Positions 15,648 to 19,302 of a stretch of DNA of 19,302 nucleotides are shown here, piece by piece. Under the pieces are notes generated by a model. The model ran no database searches, was not told the origin of the DNA, and saw nothing but the letters and a program-made list of their open reading frames with translations. Made by a program: the position numbers and the translations under genes. Numbering within the stretch: the stretch's first letter is position 1; each line of letters opens with the position of its first letter. Source of the DNA: Desulfobacterales bacterium (lineage in GTDB: Bacteria > Desulfobacterota > Desulfobacteria > Desulfobacterales > JAHEIW01). The stretch spans positions 1 through 19,302 of the forward strand of contig JAQYWI010000103.1 of NCBI GenBank assembly GCA_030145015.1, read 5' to 3'.

Positions 15648-15861
15648 TTAAAACTCATCTCAAAAAGGTGGATTAGGGTTAAAACTGCAAAAAGAAAAAT
15701 GCCTAAAATGAACTAAAGTTGGAAGTGCCTAAAGTTTCGGTGTCGCTTCGCTCCAACATTCATAATTAAAATAAAATGATAGAAATCCTTAACTTTAGTC
15801 ACTTTAGATCACTTTGAACTTTAGCGCACTTTCTTTAATACATTTTTGAGATGAGTTTTAA
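15648..15861. repeat. 214-base inverted-repeat element with 19-bp perfect ends and inner CTAAA units
   Basis: The ends TTAAAACTCATCTCAAAAA (15648-15666) and TTTTTGAGATGAGTTTTAA (15843-15861) are perfect inverse complements. Inside lie TGCCTAAAATGAACTAAAG at 15700-15718 and minus-strand TGATCTAAAGTGACTAAAGT at 15811-15792, the same 10-base unit as in the 6203-6390 element. No transposase is present. The right end overlaps the stop codon of the DsrE-like gene (15858-15860), so the element supplies the end of that gene. The spacer 15607-15857 holds no other gene. Confidence 0.8.
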
Positions 15862-16190
15862 AATACCATAGGGATGTATCCCGATTTGATGGAATCGGAA
15901 ATTAAGGATCCTACATATTCGACATTAAAGCCCAGGTCTTCAAGTTTATCACTGGTACCGGATTGATCGGATAAATATTTACAGGCAATCGGGGTCTTGT
16001 ATTCAAGCAATCCCGATGCGGCCTGGATGACCTCGTCATCTTCACAAACCAGGTTTTCGAAAGGACCGAAAAAGATCACTCTGACATCGTCAACCCAATT
16101 ATTTTTCTGTGCATTTTTTGCATACAGGATACCGGTCAGCGCTTTGTCCTTTTCCGCAGTCGAGATGATAACCATAACTTTCGATGACAT
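15858..16190 (-). CDS. DsrE-like small protein
   Basis: This 110-residue protein resembles the DsrE/DsrF-like fold: an N-terminal strand (KVMVIISTAEKDKALTGILYA), then VRVIFFGPFENLV, a middle helix and a C-terminal strand-helix ending YIPMVF. DsrE-type proteins often carry sulfur on a cysteine. Two cysteines are present, in VCEDDEV and IACKYL, but neither sits in a clear catalytic motif, so sulfur transfer is not proven. ATG 16190 has AAGGGGG upstream; the longer reading from 16295 is rejected because it runs through the divergent promoter region. It is divergent from the transglutaminase-like gene and lies among molybdenum-cofactor genes. Family assignment is moderate. Confidence 0.75.
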   Translation of the reverse strand: MSSKVMVIISTAEKDKALTGILYAKNAQKNNWVDDVRVIFFGPFENLVCEDDEVIQAASGLLEYKTPIACKYLSDQSGTSDKLEDLGFNVEYVGSLISDSIKSGYIPMVF

Positions 16191-16262
16191 AATAACCCCC
16201 TTCGATTTTAAAAAATTTGTGGGATCGTAACATAGGCCAGCACGATTTTCTACAGCAACTTT

Positions 16263-16290
16263 TTGACGAATGGTTATATTGTTTGATATA
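16263..16290 (+). promoter_or_regulatory. Possible promoter for the transglutaminase-MoeA-like-YqeB unit
   Basis: TTGACG at 16263-16268 is followed after 16 bases by GATATA (16285-16290), or after 18 bases by TATATG. It lies in the divergent gap between the DsrE-like gene and the transglutaminase-like gene. If correct, the ATG at 16290 would sit in the -10 box, which favours the downstream start at 16323. Confidence 0.4.
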
Positions 16291-16322
16291 TGCACCTGAA
16301 CGTTGAAAGGGAAACAAAAAAT

Positions 16323-17024
16323 ATGAGCTTTGAAGAAACAAAATATCTCAAGGCAACGCCAATTTTAGATTCCGACTCTAAAGTAATTATTGAGTATGCA
16401 ATGTCCACCGTTGCTGATGCGGATGATGACCCCATCTCAAAGGCGATCAAACTGTACTATGCCGTCAGAGATGGGATCTGGTATGATCCTTATCTTCCGT
16501 TCTTTCGCCCGGAACATTATCGGGCCAGCAATGTGCTCAAAAGAGGACGGGCCTTTTGTATCGGCAAGGCCTCATTGTTATGTGCCCTGGGCAGAGCTTG
16601 CGGCATACCTTCGCGCGTTGCCTTCGCCGATGTTCACAATCATCTGGCTACAAAACAATTGATTGATTATCTGGGGTCTGATATTTTTTCCTACCACGGA
16701 TTAACTGAATTTTATCTGGACGGCAAATGGGTTAAAGCAACACCGGCCTTCAACAAAGAGCTTTGTCGAAAAGCCAAGGTGACGCCGCTTGAATTCAACG
16801 GTCGCGAAGATTCGATTTTTCAGCCTTACAATGAGGAAAAAAAATTGTTTATGGAATACATACATGATCATGGGACCTATGCGGATATCCCGGTTGATCA
16901 AATTATTGATGGCTGGAATGAGACATACGGTCATGAGCGGGTCCGGAAATGGATTAAAGCATTTGAGGCTTCCGGCGGCAAGCTTAAGCGCAAACTTGAA
17001 AATGAAGAATGGCTTGAAGATTAA
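16323..17024 (+). CDS. Transglutaminase-like protein
   Basis: This 233-residue protein has the transglutaminase-like core: the probable nucleophile Cys79 in GRAFCIGKASLLCALGRACG, and His125 in SYHGLTEFYLDGKWVKATP. The usual third member, an Asp in a VDP-type motif after the W, reads ATP (Thr140). The triad is therefore atypical, and peptidase or transferase activity is uncertain. No signal peptide is seen, so it is probably cytoplasmic. ATG 16323 is preceded by GAAAGGGA; ATG 16290, eleven codons earlier, has no ribosome site. It precedes the MoeA-like gene by 34 bases and is probably co-transcribed with it. A role in cofactor maturation is suggested only by position. Confidence 0.82.
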   Translation: MSFEETKYLKATPILDSDSKVIIEYAMSTVADADDDPISKAIKLYYAVRDGIWYDPYLPFFRPEHYRASNVLKRGRAFCIGKASLLCALGRACGIPSRVAFADVHNHLATKQLIDYLGSDIFSYHGLTEFYLDGKWVKATPAFNKELCRKAKVTPLEFNGREDSIFQPYNEEKKLFMEYIHDHGTYADIPVDQIIDGWNETYGHERVRKWIKAFEASGGKLKRKLENEEWLED

Positions 17025-17058
17025 TTAGTGGATGCACTTTGGGGACCAAGAAACGGAT

Positions 17059-18078
17059 ATGAAAAAAGTCAAAGTTGAAAACGCAATCGGTATGGTGCTG
17101 GCCCATGATATTACCCGTATTATTCCTGGAAAATTTAAGGGGGTCGGGTTTAAAAAAGGTCACATTGTTCAGGAAAAAGATATTCCCGGGTTAAAAAAGC
17201 TGGGGAAAAATCATATTTATGTGTTGAATCTTTCGGCGAATAAACTGCACGAAGACGATGCGGCCTTGCGCATCGCCTGGGCCATCAGTGGAGACCAGCT
17301 TCACTGGACAGACCCGGTTGAAGGCAAATCAAGCATCATCAGCAATGTCCAAGGCATTGTCAAAGTGAATCCTGCCGCGCTGCTGAAAATTAATAAACTG
17401 GGTGAGATTATTGTTTCGACTTTAAAAAATAATTTTCCCTGTCAGGAGGGACAAGTAATAGCAGCAACTCGAATCATTCCGTTGACCATAAACACAAAAA
17501 AGATCGAACGGCTGGAGGTTCTCGTTCAAAACCGACACCCGGTCATTAACGTAAAGCCTTACCGGAAATTGAAGATAGGGGCAGTGGTCACCGGCTCTGA
17601 GATTTATGAGGGGATCATTAAAGACGAATTTGATAAATATGTCGGCAAAAAAGTCGATGACTACGGCTCCAGAGTGGTGAAAAAGATACACGCACCGGAT
17701 AATCCCGGAGCCATCGGAAATGCAGTCGGTCAACTCAAGGATCTGGGATGTGATTTGATTTTAACCACCGGCGGGCTGTCGGTGGATCCGGACGATGTGA
17801 CCCGCCAGGGTGTTAAGCAAATCGGTGCTGAAATCATTGCATATGGCGCACCGGTTCTTCCGGGTGCCATGTTTCTGTATGCTAAACTTGACGGCATTCC
17901 CATACTGGGCCTGCCGGCTTGTGTTTTTTATCACGAAACGACGATTTTTGACTTAACGTTCCCCCGGGTATTGGCGGGAGATGAAATAACCAAAAACGAA
18001 ATTGCTCAAATGGGCCACGGGGGATTGTGCCTGGATTGCGACAAATGCCAGTTTCCGGTGTGTCCGTTTGGGAAGTAG
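17059..18078 (+). CDS. MoeA/MogA-domain molybdopterin-binding protein with C-terminal four-cysteine motif
   Basis: This 339-residue protein starts with a MoeA-like sequence (MKKVKVENAIGMVLAHDIT). It carries a MoCF-binding (MogA-like) domain with VVTGSEIYEG (from residue 176), DLILTTGGLSVDPDDV (232-247) and GAPVLPGAMFL (263-273). Such domains bind molybdopterin and help insert molybdenum. The last 20 residues hold Cys324, Cys327, Cys330 and Cys335 (CxxCxxCxxxxC), a likely metal or Fe-S site not found in standard MoeA. It is shorter than MoeA (about 400), so it is probably a related accessory protein specialised for the Mo hydroxylase system. The start at 17059 fits the family; the ATG at 17032 would add nine unrelated residues. 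Ribosome-site evidence is weak for both. Confidence 0.88.
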   Translation: MKKVKVENAIGMVLAHDITRIIPGKFKGVGFKKGHIVQEKDIPGLKKLGKNHIYVLNLSANKLHEDDAALRIAWAISGDQLHWTDPVEGKSSIISNVQGIVKVNPAALLKINKLGEIIVSTLKNNFPCQEGQVIAATRIIPLTINTKKIERLEVLVQNRHPVINVKPYRKLKIGAVVTGSEIYEGIIKDEFDKYVGKKVDDYGSRVVKKIHAPDNPGAIGNAVGQLKDLGCDLILTTGGLSVDPDDVTRQGVKQIGAEIIAYGAPVLPGAMFLYAKLDGIPILGLPACVFYHETTIFDLTFPRVLAGDEITKNEIAQMGHGGLCLDCDKCQFPVCPFGK

Positions 18079-18089
18079 GGCTCTCATAA

Positions 18090-18230
18090 GGTGTCAGGTT
18101 TCAGCAATTAATTAGGTGTCAGGTTTCAGTGTTCAGGTGTCAGGGCAATGGAGACATCAGAAATTACTTTCTGTAATCTGTCATATATTTACTGACACCC
18201 GAAACCTACTTATTCCTGACACCTGAAACA
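18090..18230. repeat. GGTGTCAGG-type inverted-repeat cluster in the 18079-18276 spacer
   Basis: The word GGTGTCAGGTTTCAG occurs at 18090-18104 and 18115-18129, followed by AGGTGTCAGG at 18135-18144. Inverted copies lie at 18192-18207 (CTGACACCCGAAACCT) and 18215-18230 (CCTGACACCTGAAACA). A small dyad near 18159-18180 (ATTAC/GTAAT) could form the tip. The whole could fold as one long stem between the MoeA-like gene and yqeB. No gene is seen in this spacer. Confidence 0.75.
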
Positions 18231-18276
18231 GTTTACTTTACTCGGAAAGATAAATTTAAAATAGGAGGACTGGAAG

Positions 18277-19077
18277 ATTAAACTGAATGAACTCATTGTC
18301 GTGCTTAAAGGGGCAGGGGAGATGGCCAGTGCGGTTGCCTGGCGAATTTATATGTCCAATATTCGCAAAATTCTGATGCTGGAAACCGCTTCTCCACTGG
18401 CTGTCAGACGCGAGGTTTCATTTTGCGAGGCTGTTCACGAAGGACGCAAAACGGTTGAAGGCGTGGAAGCCATTAAGGTTGATGATTATAATAACCTTCT
18501 GCCGACCTGGACCCTTGGAAAAATAGCAGTCGCTGTTGACCCTGAATGGAAGCTGCTCGATCAAGCGCAGCCAAATGTGGTGATCGACGCCATACTGGCC
18601 AAAAGAAACCTGGGCACCCAAATGCGCGAGGCGCCGCTGGTCATCGGACTGGGGCCCGGTTTTGACGCGGGGCAAGATGTCCATTTGGTTATTGAAACCA
18701 ATCGCGGCCATAATTTAGGAAGGATTATAACTTCCGGCAAAGCGGCACCCGATACCGGAATCCCGGGTGCCATTAACGGATATACCGAAGAACGGGTTCT
18801 GAGAGCGCCCTGCGACGGCGTGTTTAATGCCCGGCATTCGATTGGCAACCCTGTAAAGTGCGGTGACGTCATTGGGACGGTCGCCGCAGAACCTGTAGTT
18901 GCAAGAATTGATGGGGTCATCCGTGGCCTGATCCGACCCCCGGTCAGCGTGGGTCGGGGATTAAAAATCGGGGACATTGATCCCCGCGGATTGGTTGATT
19001 ATTGCAGCACCATTTCCGAAAAGGCGCGGGCAATTGCAGGCGCAGTGCTCGAGGCCATCCTTAGAACCTATAACTAA
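18277..19077 (+). CDS. yqeB: YqeB/EF2563-family protein of selenium-dependent molybdenum hydroxylase system
   Basis: About 266 residues. Members of this family occur with selD and mocA in genomes having selenium-dependent molybdenum hydroxylases; the exact reaction is unknown. The N-terminus is a Rossmann-like strand and glycine loop (LIVVLKGAGEMASAVAWRI). The middle has VIGLGPGFDAG and ITSGKAAPDTGIPG. The C-terminus has a lipoyl-like segment (APCDGVFNARHSIG, VKCGDVIG). No ATG, GTG or TTG lies at the expected start: GTG 18301 would remove the first beta strand. AGGAGG at 18263-18268 lies eight bases before ATT 18277, and reading from there restores the family N-terminus (KLNELIVVLKGAG), so an ATT start is likely; CTG 18283 is the alternative. 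It follows the MoeA-like gene after a repeat cluster. Confidence 0.88.
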   Translation: MKLNELIVVLKGAGEMASAVAWRIYMSNIRKILMLETASPLAVRREVSFCEAVHEGRKTVEGVEAIKVDDYNNLLPTWTLGKIAVAVDPEWKLLDQAQPNVVIDAILAKRNLGTQMREAPLVIGLGPGFDAGQDVHLVIETNRGHNLGRIITSGKAAPDTGIPGAINGYTEERVLRAPCDGVFNARHSIGNPVKCGDVIGTVAAEPVVARIDGVIRGLIRPPVSVGRGLKIGDIDPRGLVDYCSTISEKARAIAGAVLEAILRTYN

Positions 19078-19081
19078 TTTT

Positions 19082-19224
19082 TTGGTTTTTCAGATTTCGG
19101 GTTTCTGGTGGCAGCCGGTTCTCGAGTACGAAAACGATATTTTATTCTCCCCATCTTACTCGTCCTCGTCCTCGTTCTCGAATGCTGTCGAATAATACCT
19201 CTGAACCCTGACAACCGAAACCTA
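19082..19224. repeat. Inverted-repeat DNA with CTCGTCCTCGTCCTCG core after yqeB
   Basis: The word TCGAGTACGAAAACGA (19122-19137) faces TCGTCCTCGTTCTCGA (19166-19181), matching as inverse complements at 13 of 16 positions. Further out, 19202-19224 read on the minus strand gives AGGTTTCGGTTGTCAGGG, close to the arms of the 18090-18230 cluster. No gene is supported between 19078 and the window end. Confidence 0.5.
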
Positions 19225-19292
19225 CAACGCGAGACGAGCAAATGCCTTCTTTACGTCATAGCTTGATGCTGAAAAATGGCGGTGTTATCAGT

Positions 19293-19302
19293 ATCGTGGG
19301 AG
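19293..19302 (+). repeat. Possible third REP-like copy, cut by the window end
   Basis: The last ten bases, ATCGTGGGAG, are identical to 1404-1413, the start of REP-like unit 2. The copy is truncated, so this rests on ten bases only. Confidence 0.35.

Noticed and set aside
18090..18230. CRISPR array
   Set aside because: The repeats are few, inverted as well as direct, and unevenly spaced, with no unique spacers of constant length and no cas genes.

Overview
The window (19.3 kb) reads as a chromosomal catabolic locus of an anaerobic bacterium. I infer a Desulfobacterota (deltaproteobacterial, Desulfobacterales-like) host from the gene set (molybdenum hydroxylase, hydantoinase/oxoprolinase pair, PaaK-type CoA ligase, Liv-type transporter, DsrE-like protein) and from spacers filled with inverted-repeat DNA. 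No 16S or other marker gene is present, so the taxonomy is a guess. Seventeen protein genes are supported; no tRNA, rRNA, CRISPR array or transposase gene was seen.

Layout. Positions 2-3792 encode a three-subunit molybdenum hydroxylase of the xanthine dehydrogenase family: the C-terminal part of the FAD subunit (cut by the window edge), the two-[2Fe-2S] subunit and the Mo-binding subunit. HyuA (4062-6167) follows, then the two ATPases of a branched-chain-amino-acid-type ABC importer (6411-7896). These converge on the oppositely oriented binding protein and permeases (livK, livM, livH; 7949-11037), with a strong bidirectional hairpin between them. From 11414 a second rightward operon encodes a VOC/methylmalonyl-CoA-epimerase-like protein, a phenylacetate-CoA-ligase-like enzyme and HyuB (to 14944). 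The last third is a probable molybdenum-cofactor maturation module: MocA-like cytidylyltransferase (minus), DsrE-like protein (minus), transglutaminase-like protein, a MoeA/MogA-domain protein with a four-cysteine tail, and a YqeB/EF2563-family protein linked to selenium-dependent molybdenum hydroxylases.

How the genes may work together (inference). Mo hydroxylase, ATP-dependent cyclic-amide hydrolase (HyuA+HyuB), aryl-CoA ligase, an epimerase-like protein and a Liv importer together match the logic of anaerobic indoleacetate degradation in Azoarcus/Aromatoleum: ring hydroxylation to a lactam, ATP-driven lactam opening, CoA activation, then a B12 mutase branch. The window may hold a related pathway for indoleacetate or another N-heterocycle. 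The mutase and the later steps are not in the window. The distal module would supply the cytosine-dinucleotide or selenium-containing cofactor for the hydroxylase.

Non-coding DNA. Almost every spacer longer than about 100 bases carries an inverted-repeat element: a REP-like hairpin pair, an AT-rich TTCGAA-type element in two copies, elements built from a 10-base CTAAA unit, elements with TTTTTGAGATG ends, and GGTGTCAGG repeats. This is the most unusual sequence-level aspect of the window.
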